Shown here: positions 44,448 through 52,767 of the stretch, one piece after another
Layout: each line of letters opens with the position of its first letter
Numbering within the stretch: position 1 is the stretch's first letter
Assembly: GCA_903922605.1 (NCBI GenBank)
Contig: CAIXUG010000062.1
Coordinates: 33,215 to 97,214, forward strand
Reading direction: 5' to 3'
Length of the DNA stretch: 64,000 nt
From: an uncultured Verrucomicrobiota bacterium
GTDB taxonomy: Bacteria > Verrucomicrobiota > Verrucomicrobiia > Limisphaerales > UBA9464
The notes under the pieces: model-generated
The model's database searches: none
The model's input: only the letters and a program-made list of their open reading frames with translations
Told to the model about the DNA's origin: nothing
Program-made: the position numbers and the translations under genes

Positions 44448-47216
44448 TCACACCATGCTCTGCCCGCCGCCGTCGTAGCCTTGGCCGTCCAAGTCGAGCA
44501 GGATGTCGCGGGGTTCGGCACCCTTGCTCGGGCCGACGACGCCGCGGTCTTCCAACTCATCCATCAGGCGGGAGGCGCGGCCGTAGCCGAGCTTCAGCCG
44601 GCGCTGTAGCAGCGACACGCTGGCTTTCTTCTCCGAGCGGATGACCTCAATGCACTTCTGGATCAGCTCCTCGTCCGCGTCGCTCACGTCGGACTCGGGA
44701 TCGAGCGACATCGAGCCCATGGAGCTGGGCGTGCTTTGGAGACGCTGGTGGATCTCCGGCTCGTAGCTGGGTTTGCCCTGCTTGGCGATGAACTCGACCA
44801 GTTGCTCGATCTCCTGATCGGTGATCAGGGCGCCCTGCGCGCGGGTCAGTTTTCCGCTGCCGGGCGGCAGATAGAGCATGTCACCCTTGCCCAGCAGCTT
44901 GTCCGCGCCCATCTGGTCGAGAATGGTGCGTGAGTCCACCTTGGCCGCGACCTGGAACGCAATGCGCGCCGGGATGTTCGCCTTGATGACGCCCGTGATG
45001 ACATCCACGGAAGGCCGCTGCGTGGCCACGATGCAATGGATGCCGGCCGCGCGCGCCATCTGCGTGATGCGGGCGATGGCCATCTCGACGTCGGCGGGCG
45101 CGACCAGCATGAGGTCCGCCAGCTCGTCAATGATGACGACGACGTAGCTGAGCTTCTCCGGGATGACGATATCGTCGTCCCGCGGCACGACGATCTGCTC
45201 GTCCACCTCGACCGCGAACCCTTCCGCGCCGGGCTCCAGCTTCTCCTTCTTGGCCATCAGCGGCAGCTCTGGTTCGGCGACCGGCAGCGGCTTGTCCTTG
45301 GGACGGTCGTTGAAGCCCTTGATGTTGCGAACCCCGACCTTGGCGAAGATCTGGTAGCGCTTCTCCATCTCGTTCACGACCCAGCGCAAGGCGAGGATGA
45401 CCTTCTTCGGATCGGTGACGACGGGGACGACGAGGTGGGGCAGGGCGTTGTACTGCTGCAGCTCGACGACCTTGGGGTCGATCATCACAAAGCGGAGCTG
45501 GTCGGGGCCGAACTTGTAGAGCAGCGACGCGATGATGGTGTTGATGCAGACCGATTTGCCGGAGCCGGTGCTGCCGGCGATCAGAACGTGCGGCATCTCG
45601 GCGAGATCGGCGATGATCGGGTGGCCGTAAACGTCCTTGCCCAGCGCGAGCGGGATGCGCGCCTTGGAATTGTTCCATTCGGGCGATTCCAGCAGGTCGC
45701 GCATGATGACCTTGGTCTTCACCGCGTTGGGCACCTCGATGCCAACGGAGGATTTCCCGGGGATGGGCGCGAGCACGTTCAGCCGCTCGGCCTTGAGCGC
45801 GGCGGCGAGGTTGTTCGTGAGTGCTGTGATCTTTTCGAGCTTCACGCCGGCGGACGGGTGCAGCTCATAGCGCGTGATGGTCGGGCCGCGCGTGATGTCG
45901 CCGGGGAAGACCTCGATGCCGAACTGGGCGAGCGTCTGCACCATCAGCCGCGAATTGGCGAGGTAGTCCTCCTTGGTCTCGGTGGATTTGACCGTGAGGT
46001 CGGGGCGGTTCAGCAGCTCGAGCGAAGGCAGGCAGTAGCCGTCGATCATCGGCGTGCTGGCGACGGTGATCGGGCGCGGCTTGCGCGGCTGCATTTTGCC
46101 GCGCACGAGGTTTCCGCCCGAAACGGGGGAAGGCAGGGGAACCAAGGCGGGCAGCTCGTCCTCTTCGTCCTCTTTTGGCGTGGGGACGTCGTCATCAGGT
46201 TCCGGCGTTGCTGCGGCACCCTCCGCCTGGCCCGGCTTCCAGTCGTCGGCGGCGGGCGGGGGTTCGGTCGGTTTGAGGGCTGCCTTGCGACCGAGAATGG
46301 CATTCGTTGGATTGGCGGCGGCAAGCTCCTTGCCGGAAATGACCAGGCCATCACCTACGGGGGTGGAGTCCACCGGGGGCTTGGGCTGGCTGTTGTCCTG
46401 GAACTTCGGCTCCGGGACCGGCTTCATGTCCGGACCCAGCGTGGGCTTGGCGGCTTCAGAGGCAGCGGCTGAAACCGGGCTGGGAGTCGCAGCGGCGGGT
46501 GCAGCCTTCGCCGGTTTCGGGGTTTTGGCCTTGGCTTCGCGGGCCGCCTGTTCCTCCAGCTGCCGGGTTTGCTTCGCCAGCTCCTTCGCCTCTTTCGCCA
46601 TCGCGGCCTGCTCAGCGGCCAGCCGCTCGTCTTCGTTTTTGGGCTCGCGGACGAAGATGCGTTTGACCAGGTCGATGAAATGAACGTTGGCGAGCCCCGC
46701 CAGCGAGAGCACATAAAGCAGGACATAGAGCAGGATCGCCCCGGGCGTGTTCACCAAGTAGGTGATGGCATCATTTAATTGGTGGCCGAGCAGGCCGCCT
46801 GCGCCATTGGTATTGCCGGTGGTCCCCAGCCGCAGCCCGTAACCGGTGATCAGGTCGAAGCACCCCAGGCAGGCCGTGATCAGTCCGAAGCCGGCGAGCG
46901 GCGCGCGCCAGCCCTGCCGCAAATAGCCGAGCGCCGGGACGAAGCTCGCGAGGCCGAAACCTAGCAGCAGCGCCACCAGCACGTAGGCCCCGGCTCCGAG
47001 GCTGAAGCTGAGAAAAAAGGCGATGTAGGCACCCAGCCGGCCGAGCCAGTTGTGGGGTGGGCTGTTCGGAGGCTGCGCGACCTGGCCCAAGTCGTTGCGG
47101 TCGTAGGAGACCAGCGCCAACAGCAGCACCACCCCAAAGCCCAGCAGGAACAACCCCCACATCTCGGCGGAGCGATTGGGGCTGCTCTCTTCGGTAGTAC
47201 TCTTGGCTCGCGACAC
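44448..47216 (-). CDS. ftsK: DNA translocase FtsK/SpoIIIE
   Basis: 922 aa, GTG start. Four N-terminal TM helices (MWGLFLLGFGVVLLLALVSYD; AYIAFFLSFSLGAGAYVLVALLLGFGL; FGLITACLGCFDLITGYGL; GAILLYVLLYVLSLAGL), then a Pro/Ala/Glu-rich linker of ~250 aa. The motor has Walker A IAGSTGSGKSVCINT and Walker B VVIIDELADLM, and the ATQRPSVDVITGVIKANIPARIAF segment. The C-terminal gamma winged helix (KKASVSLLQRRLKLGYGRASRLMDELEDRGVVGP) reads KOPS-like polar sequences. It pumps chromosomal DNA through the division septum. Note a ~45-residue insert between Walker A and B. The gene is divergent from the efflux adaptor. Confidence 0.95.
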   Translation of the reverse strand: MSRAKSTTEESSPNRSAEMWGLFLLGFGVVLLLALVSYDRNDLGQVAQPPNSPPHNWLGRLGAYIAFFLSFSLGAGAYVLVALLLGFGLASFVPALGYLRQGWRAPLAGFGLITACLGCFDLITGYGLRLGTTGNTNGAGGLLGHQLNDAITYLVNTPGAILLYVLLYVLSLAGLANVHFIDLVKRIFVREPKNEDERLAAEQAAMAKEAKELAKQTRQLEEQAAREAKAKTPKPAKAAPAAATPSPVSAAASEAAKPTLGPDMKPVPEPKFQDNSQPKPPVDSTPVGDGLVISGKELAAANPTNAILGRKAALKPTEPPPAADDWKPGQAEGAAATPEPDDDVPTPKEDEEDELPALVPLPSPVSGGNLVRGKMQPRKPRPITVASTPMIDGYCLPSLELLNRPDLTVKSTETKEDYLANSRLMVQTLAQFGIEVFPGDITRGPTITRYELHPSAGVKLEKITALTNNLAAALKAERLNVLAPIPGKSSVGIEVPNAVKTKVIMRDLLESPEWNNSKARIPLALGKDVYGHPIIADLAEMPHVLIAGSTGSGKSVCINTIIASLLYKFGPDQLRFVMIDPKVVELQQYNALPHLVVPVVTDPKKVILALRWVVNEMEKRYQIFAKVGVRNIKGFNDRPKDKPLPVAEPELPLMAKKEKLEPGAEGFAVEVDEQIVVPRDDDIVIPEKLSYVVVIIDELADLMLVAPADVEMAIARITQMARAAGIHCIVATQRPSVDVITGVIKANIPARIAFQVAAKVDSRTILDQMGADKLLGKGDMLYLPPGSGKLTRAQGALITDQEIEQLVEFIAKQGKPSYEPEIHQRLQSTPSSMGSMSLDPESDVSDADEELIQKCIEVIRSEKKASVSLLQRRLKLGYGRASRLMDELEDRGVVGPSKGAEPRDILLDLDGQGYDGGGQSMV

Positions 47217-47343
47217 GGGCTGATTACCGGATGCGTCGCCCGCGAACGCAAGCCGTTTGGGAAGGCCCTACCCGGTGGAAAATTCATTGAAGCTTGTCGT
47301 TGCCGGTCCGTCCGCCAACCTTGCCTTTCCGTTTAAGCCCTCC

Positions 47344-48444
47344 ATGAAGCGCAGTCTTCCATTTCTATGCCTGTGTCTGGCCGCTTTGGCCGAAGACCTG
47401 AAACCGGCGGTGACATCCGCCGGCGGCACGGCCGTGACCATTACTGTGACGGCCGCCGAGCTGGTGCCGCTCGACCGCACGCTGCCGGTGGTCGGCACGC
47501 TCTTCGCCCGGGATGAGGCGATGCTGGCTGCCGAGGTCGAAGGCGTGGTGCAAAAGACCGGTGTTGAGTTTGGAGACCGCGTCAAGGATGGGCAGGAGAT
47601 CGCGCTGATCGATACCGACACCTATGCCGCACTGGCCAACCAGGCCGCCGCGCGGCTGGAACAGGTCCGGGCCACCGCCGCCAATGCGGATCACGAGCTT
47701 TCGCGGCAGCTTGAGCTGCAGCATACTGGCATCGCCTCGCCGGCTGACCTCGATACCGCCAAGACTGCCGACGACAACGACCGCGCCGCCGTGGCGGCGG
47801 CGGATGCGGCCAAGCGGGTCGCGGAGCTGGATCTGGCCCATTCGCACGTGCGCGCACCCTTTGACGGCGCGGTGGCCGAACGGATCGCGACCAAGGGCGA
47901 TTTCATGCAGAAGGGCAAGCCGATGTTCCGCCTCGTCAATGACGCGACCCTCAAGTTCATCGTGCAGGCCCCCGAAAGCTATGCCGCCGACGTGCAAAAG
48001 GAGCTGCCCGTCGAATTCACGGTGGATGCGTATCCCGGCGAAAAATTCAGCGGCAAGGTCTATCTCATTTCGCCGCAGGTGAACGCCACCACGCGCTCGT
48101 TTGCCTTCGGCGCACTGGTGCCCAACGAGGAGCGCCGGCTCAAGGCCGGCACGTTTGCCCGGGGCGAACTCATCATCCGGCGCGGTGTGCCTGCGATCAT
48201 GATCCCGCTGGAGTCCGCCGTGGGGCTGTCCGGCGTCACCCGGGTGTTTGTGGTCGAGGGCAACGTGGCGAAGTCCCGCCCGGTGAAGCTGGGCCGCGTG
48301 AAAGACGGGCGGCAGGAGGTGCTGTCCGGGCTCAAGGCGGGCGAATTGGTGGTCACCAGCGGCCAGACCAAGCTCAGCGAGGGCAAGACTGTTGTGATCC
48401 GGGAGGCGGCCAAAACGGCGGGCATCACCTCGGTCGCGAAATGA
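47344..48444 (+). CDS. RND efflux periplasmic adaptor (MFP/HlyD family)
   Basis: 366 aa from ATG 47344 (the frame is open upstream but starts at the signal peptide MKRSLPFLCLCLAALA). A lipoyl/barrel-sandwich half (LPVVGTLFARDEAMLAAEVEGVVQKTGVEFGDRVKDGQEIALID), then a coiled-coil hairpin (~85-150) and the other half (LDLAHSHVRAPFDGAVAERIATKGDFMQKGK), and a C-terminal beta-barrel (VMIPLESAVGLSGVTRVFVVEGNVA). It links an inner-membrane pump to an outer-membrane channel. It overlaps the pump gene by ATGA (48441-48444), a translationally coupled operon. No TolC-like gene follows. Confidence 0.92.
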   Translation: MKRSLPFLCLCLAALAEDLKPAVTSAGGTAVTITVTAAELVPLDRTLPVVGTLFARDEAMLAAEVEGVVQKTGVEFGDRVKDGQEIALIDTDTYAALANQAAARLEQVRATAANADHELSRQLELQHTGIASPADLDTAKTADDNDRAAVAAADAAKRVAELDLAHSHVRAPFDGAVAERIATKGDFMQKGKPMFRLVNDATLKFIVQAPESYAADVQKELPVEFTVDAYPGEKFSGKVYLISPQVNATTRSFAFGALVPNEERRLKAGTFARGELIIRRGVPAIMIPLESAVGLSGVTRVFVVEGNVAKSRPVKLGRVKDGRQEVLSGLKAGELVVTSGQTKLSEGKTVVIREAAKTAGITSVAK

Positions 48445-51400
48445 ACCCGGCTCCCGACCAGCCCTCCGCCAAGATCCAGGCACCGGGTCTCGGCCTCGCC
48501 GACCTGTGCATCCGCCGGCCGGTCTTCGCGACCATGCTCAACGTGCTGCTGCTCGTGGTCGGCTGGTCGGCCTTCCGCGATCTCGGCGTGGATCAGATCC
48601 CGAACGTCGAGCTGCCGATCATCACAGTTACGACCACCCTGCGCGGCGCTTCGCCGGAGGAGGTTGAAACTTCGGTCACCAAGCCGGTGGAGGAGATCAT
48701 CAACACGGTCGAGGGGCTGGATGAGCTCAGCTCCTCCAGCCGCGAGGGCATCTCGTCGGTGACGGCGACGTTTCTGCTCGACCGTAACCGCGACCTCGCT
48801 GCGCAGGACGTGCGGGACAAGGTGAATTCCATCCTGGCCCGCCTGCCGCCCGGCATTGATCCGCCCATCGTGGACAAATTCGAGGTGGATGCGTCGCCGG
48901 TGATCATGGTCGCCATCAGCGCCCCGCGGGAGCTGCGGGAGATCACCTACATTGCGGACAAGCAGCTCAAGCAGAACCTTGAGACCGTTCCCGATGTTGG
49001 CGCGATCAGCATCATCGGTTCGCGTACCCGCGCCGTGCAGGTCGCGGTGGATACCGACCGGCTGCGGGCCTTCAACCTCAGCGTCGAGGATGTGCGGGAC
49101 GCGCTCGCGGCGCAGAACGTCGAGGTGCCCGGCGGTCGCGTGGACCAGGGCTCACGCGAGCTGGTGCTGCGTACGCTGGGGCGGCTGGAAAAGGTTTCGG
49201 ATTTCAAACGGCTCATCGTCTCCAACAGCAATGGCCAGCCCATTTACTTGGAGCAAGTTGCGACCGTGACTGATGGGGTCGAGGAGCCGCGTACGCTGTC
49301 GCGCCTGAACGGCGTGAACGCGGTCACCCTGGTCATCCGCAAGCAGAGCGGCTCGAACTCGGTGAAGCTCATCGCCGCCATCAAGGAGCGGCTGGACCAG
49401 TTGCGCCCCACGCTGCCGTCGGACGTGCAGATTGACATCGTGCGCGACCAGTCCCGGTTCATCCTGCGGAACCTCGACGAGGTGTCCTTCCACCTGGTGC
49501 TGGGCATGATCCTGGTCGCGCTCACGGTCTTCCTTTTCCTGCACGACTGGCGCGGCACCCTCATCGCGAGCATCGCCATCCCGGTCAGCGTCATCGCCAC
49601 GTTCACGCTGATGAAGTGGATGGGTTTCACGCTCAACAACTCGACGATGCTCGGCCTCACGTTCTCGGTCGGGGTCGTGATTGACGACGCCATCGTCGTG
49701 CTGGAAAACATCCACCGCGTGATGGAGGAGCGTGGCTGCTCCGCCTTTGAGGCCGCGCTGGCGGGCACGCGCGAGATCGCCCTCGCGGTGGTCGCGACCA
49801 CGCTTTCCTTGGTGGTCATCTTCATTCCGCTCGCGTTCATGAAGGGCCGCACCGGCCTGTTTTTCTCCAGCTACGGCCTGACGGTGGCCTTTTCGATCCT
49901 CGTCTCGCTGTTCGTGAGCTTCACCCTCACGCCGATGCTGGCGTCGCGCTTCCTGAAGCACACCGACGACCCGAAGCTGCGCGAAAAGAAGGCGCACGGC
50001 GGCCCGCTGATGCGCTGGCTTTCGGACAAGTATCTGCTTGTGCTGCGCTGGAGTCTCCAGCACCGCTGGGTCGTGATGGGCGTCTGCGGCCTGTGCGTGG
50101 CGTCGCTCTTCTGGCTGCTGCCGGCCAGCAAGTTCACGTTCCTGCCGCTGGATGATTCGAGCGAGTTCGAGGTCGCGATGACGATGCCCGAGGGCACCAG
50201 TCTCGACCGCACCGCCGCGATCTGCGGCGAGATCGAGGCGGAACTGAAAGCCATGCACATGGCAGCTGATCCGAAGCCCGCTGTGACCGATACGACGATT
50301 ACCATCGGCCCCACCAGTGGGCGTATCGGCAAGGGCGAAGGGGATGTGACGCAGGCGTCCATCTACTGCCGCTTGCCCGAACTCGGCAGCCGTACCGCCC
50401 AGATGCTGGGCCGGAGCCGTCGCTGGTCGCAGGATGACCTGATGAAGCAGGCCCGTGGAATCATGGCGCGTTACCCTGATGTGCGCTCCGGCGTGCAGCG
50501 CATCGGCGCGCTGGGCAGCGGTGGTCGCGGTGGCGATCTTACGCTCAACCTGCTCGGGCCGGATCTGGCCAAGCTCACGGAGTATTCCGATCGTCTGGTC
50601 GCGCTCCTGCGCACGAATCCGGGCATGCTGGACGTGGACACGACCCTTTCCAACCGCAAGCCCGAGCTGCAGGTCCACATTGACCGTGAGAAGGCCAGCC
50701 AGTTCGGCCTTCGCGTCGAGGACATCGCGGCCGCGCTGCGTTCGCTGGTGGGTGGCGAGATTGTCGGCAACTACAAGGAGGCCGACGACCAGTACGACGT
50801 GTGGCTGCGGGCCGACCGGCCCGGTCGCACCACCGCGGAGGATCTTAATCAGATCATGCTCCGCCGCAGCGCCACCACGCCAGGTGGGGTGGGCGAGCTG
50901 GTGCAGCTCTCCAATTTCGTCCGCCTCGAGGAGTCGCGCGGCCCGAACCAGATCGACCGCTTCCAACGTCAGCGCCGCGTAACCGTCCAGGCCAACCTCA
51001 CCCCCGAATATGCGCTCGGCGTGGCGGTGAAGGACGTGCAGCAGGTGGTGAAAGAGCTGAACCTGCCGCCGGATTATTCCATCGTGTTCGTCGGCCGCGC
51101 CAAACAGCTCCAGGAGACGATGACCAATTTCCTCTTCGCCTTCCTCGTCGCGATCGTGTTCATGTACATGATCCTCGCGGCGCAGTTTGAGCACTTCGTC
51201 TATCCTATCTCGATCATGCTCGCGGTGCCGCTGGCGCTGCCGTTTGCGCTGATCTGGATGCTGGTGCTCGGGGAACAGCTCAATTTCTTCGCGATTTTCG
51301 GCCTCTTCATGCTCGTGGGCATCGTGAAGAAGAACGGCATCCTGCAGGTGGACTATACGAACACGCTCCGCGCCTCAGGCATGGAACGCGACGCGGCGAT

Positions 51401-51683
51401 CCTGCGGGCGAACCAGGTCCGCCTGCGCCCGATCCTCATGACCACGATGCTGCTGGTCGTCTCGATGATCCCGATCGCCCTCGGCCAGGGGCCGGGCTCC
51501 GGCGGTCGCGCCTCGATGGCGAAGGTCATCATCGGCGGCCAGATGCTCTGCCTGCTGCTCACGCTGCTGGTCACGCCGGTGAGCTATTCGATCTTCGACG
51601 ACTGGGGCCGAGGCATTTTCTGGCGAAAGAAGCCGGCGGCCTCCGGTGATCTGCCACCGGATGCGCTGCCGGTGGGGAAGTAG
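48441..51683 (+). CDS. Efflux RND transporter permease (AcrB/MdtB-type)
   Basis: 1,080 aa, normal for hydrophobe/amphiphile efflux RND pumps. TM1 (FATMLNVLLLVVGWSAF) is followed by the porter motif GASPEEVETSVTKPVEEIINTVEGLDELSSSSREG, the TM2-6 block, the proton-relay pair Asp-Asp in SVGVVIDDAIVVLENIHRVMEE (TM4) and the second porter/TM half; TM10 has a Lys in LVGIVKKNGILQVD. It exports amphiphilic compounds from the periplasm by proton antiport. The missing outer-membrane factor must be elsewhere. The 3' flank is repeat G. Confidence 0.95.
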   Translation: MNPAPDQPSAKIQAPGLGLADLCIRRPVFATMLNVLLLVVGWSAFRDLGVDQIPNVELPIITVTTTLRGASPEEVETSVTKPVEEIINTVEGLDELSSSSREGISSVTATFLLDRNRDLAAQDVRDKVNSILARLPPGIDPPIVDKFEVDASPVIMVAISAPRELREITYIADKQLKQNLETVPDVGAISIIGSRTRAVQVAVDTDRLRAFNLSVEDVRDALAAQNVEVPGGRVDQGSRELVLRTLGRLEKVSDFKRLIVSNSNGQPIYLEQVATVTDGVEEPRTLSRLNGVNAVTLVIRKQSGSNSVKLIAAIKERLDQLRPTLPSDVQIDIVRDQSRFILRNLDEVSFHLVLGMILVALTVFLFLHDWRGTLIASIAIPVSVIATFTLMKWMGFTLNNSTMLGLTFSVGVVIDDAIVVLENIHRVMEERGCSAFEAALAGTREIALAVVATTLSLVVIFIPLAFMKGRTGLFFSSYGLTVAFSILVSLFVSFTLTPMLASRFLKHTDDPKLREKKAHGGPLMRWLSDKYLLVLRWSLQHRWVVMGVCGLCVASLFWLLPASKFTFLPLDDSSEFEVAMTMPEGTSLDRTAAICGEIEAELKAMHMAADPKPAVTDTTITIGPTSGRIGKGEGDVTQASIYCRLPELGSRTAQMLGRSRRWSQDDLMKQARGIMARYPDVRSGVQRIGALGSGGRGGDLTLNLLGPDLAKLTEYSDRLVALLRTNPGMLDVDTTLSNRKPELQVHIDREKASQFGLRVEDIAAALRSLVGGEIVGNYKEADDQYDVWLRADRPGRTTAEDLNQIMLRRSATTPGGVGELVQLSNFVRLEESRGPNQIDRFQRQRRVTVQANLTPEYALGVAVKDVQQVVKELNLPPDYSIVFVGRAKQLQETMTNFLFAFLVAIVFMYMILAAQFEHFVYPISIMLAVPLALPFALIWMLVLGEQLNFFAIFGLFMLVGIVKKNGILQVDYTNTLRASGMERDAAILRANQVRLRPILMTTMLLVVSMIPIALGQGPGSGGRASMAKVIIGGQMLCLLLTLLVTPVSYSIFDDWGRGIFWRKKPAASGDLPPDALPVGK

Positions 51684-51710
51684 GAAACAGGACGCAAACG
51701 GAGTCGCGAA

Positions 51711-51834
51711 GCGTCTTGGAGTGCGGTGCTGCTGCACCGCTTTGGTCGGGGGAAACAAATGGAACCGTAGCGTTCACCGGCAGAAACGGACCCGTTCGTG
51801 CAAAGCGCCGGAGCACCGGCGCACTCCAGAACGC
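51711..51834. repeat. Palindromic repeat, family G (GCGTCTTGGAGTGCGGTG type)
   Basis: The left arm (51711-51744; GCGTCTTGGAGTGCGGTGCT... CGCTTTG) is inverted at 51801-51834 (CAAAGCGCCGG...GGCGCACTCCAGAACGC). Each arm carries a smaller self-complementary part (GGTGCTGCTGCACC; CCGGAGCACCGG). It lies between two convergent genes, with a further hairpin GCTCGCGCGCTCAGCGAGC just behind it. Confidence 0.75.
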
Positions 51835-51870
51835 TCGCGCGCTCAGCGAGCGCTCCCGGTGCCCGCCACT

Positions 51871-52686
51871 TCACGCCCCAAACGCCGCGCGCAAACATTC
51901 CCGGCTGCGCGTCGCAATGGCTTCCGGACCTTCCTCGAACTTGAACACCTCGACGGACACGGTGCCGTTATAACCGCTCTCCTTCAGCGCCGCCGCGATG
52001 GGTGCGAAATCCACGTCGCCGAAGCCCGGACCCTTCAGGTTCCGGTCGTTGGCGTGGAAATAGGCGAACTCGCCGGCCGACTCACGGATGATCTGCGGGA
52101 TGGGCTTCGCCTCGGCGCACATCGCCTTCACATCGAGCATGATCTTGAAGGCGGACGAATTCATCCGCCGCGCCAGTGCGATCGTGTCGGCGGCGGTGTT
52201 GAGGAAGTTCGTCTCCGTCGGTGACAGCGGTTCGAGGCAGATCGTCACGCCGCGTTCCTGGCCACGGGTGGCGGCGGCGCGGAAGGTTTCGAGGGTCCAG
52301 TCGGCGGCCTGTTCGGGCGTCACGCCCGGCAGGATGTCCCGCCGCTTGGGCGAGCCGAAGATCATCGATTGCCCGCCCACATCCGCGCAGAAGTTCACGG
52401 CCTCGACGAGGTAGTCGCTGGCCTGATGGCGCGAGGCTGCGTCCGGGCTGTTCACGTGCATGCCGTCCGTGTAGGCGAGTACCCAGTGGATGCCCGAGAT
52501 GGCGATGCCTGCCCGCGCCGCCGTGCCGCGAATCTCCGTGCGCCACGCGGGGGAGATATCGGTGACGAGCGGCGCAAAGCAGAACGGGGCCAGTTCCAAC
52601 GCGTCGTAGCCGGCCTGCTTCGCGAAGTCGCAGATACGGTCAAACGGCCAGTCCTTGAAGATCTCGTTGCAGATGGCGAAGCGCAT
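51871..52686 (-). CDS. Sugar phosphate isomerase/epimerase family (xylose isomerase-like TIM barrel)
   Basis: 271 aa, no signal peptide, so cytosolic. MRFAICNEIFKDWPFDRICDFAKQAGYDALELAPF is the typical start. Probable metal ligands are Glu in ICLEPLSPTE, Asp in KIMLDVKAM, His in YFHANDRN and Glu in VSVEVFKFE. This is the AP-endonuclease-2-like TIM barrel of ketose/hydroxypyruvate isomerases and IolE/IolH-type enzymes. Substrate unknown. Alone; a heptamer array (GTTTTCG) directly precedes its start. Confidence 0.87.
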   Translation of the reverse strand: MRFAICNEIFKDWPFDRICDFAKQAGYDALELAPFCFAPLVTDISPAWRTEIRGTAARAGIAISGIHWVLAYTDGMHVNSPDAASRHQASDYLVEAVNFCADVGGQSMIFGSPKRRDILPGVTPEQAADWTLETFRAAATRGQERGVTICLEPLSPTETNFLNTAADTIALARRMNSSAFKIMLDVKAMCAEAKPIPQIIRESAGEFAYFHANDRNLKGPGFGDVDFAPIAAALKESGYNGTVSVEVFKFEEGPEAIATRSRECLRAAFGA

Positions 52687-52697
52687 GAAGGCGGGAA

Positions 52698-52725
52698 GTT
52701 TTCGGTTTTCGGTTTTCGGTTTTCG
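52698..52725. repeat. Four tandem copies of GTTTTCG
   Basis: Perfect 7-bp direct repeats at 52698-52725, twelve bases before the isomerase start codon (minus strand), between that gene and the permease stop. A simple repeat of this kind next to a start is a candidate phase-variation or slippage site. Confidence 0.75.
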
Positions 52726-52767
52726 GCCCGGAGTTCGTGGGCCGAGGCTATCCGGGGCAGGGCTGCA

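Noticed and set aside
49152..51194. 680-codon open frame opposite the RND pump gene
   Set aside because: Shadow of a conserved pump gene; composition rich in His/Arg/Asp/Glu and no domain.
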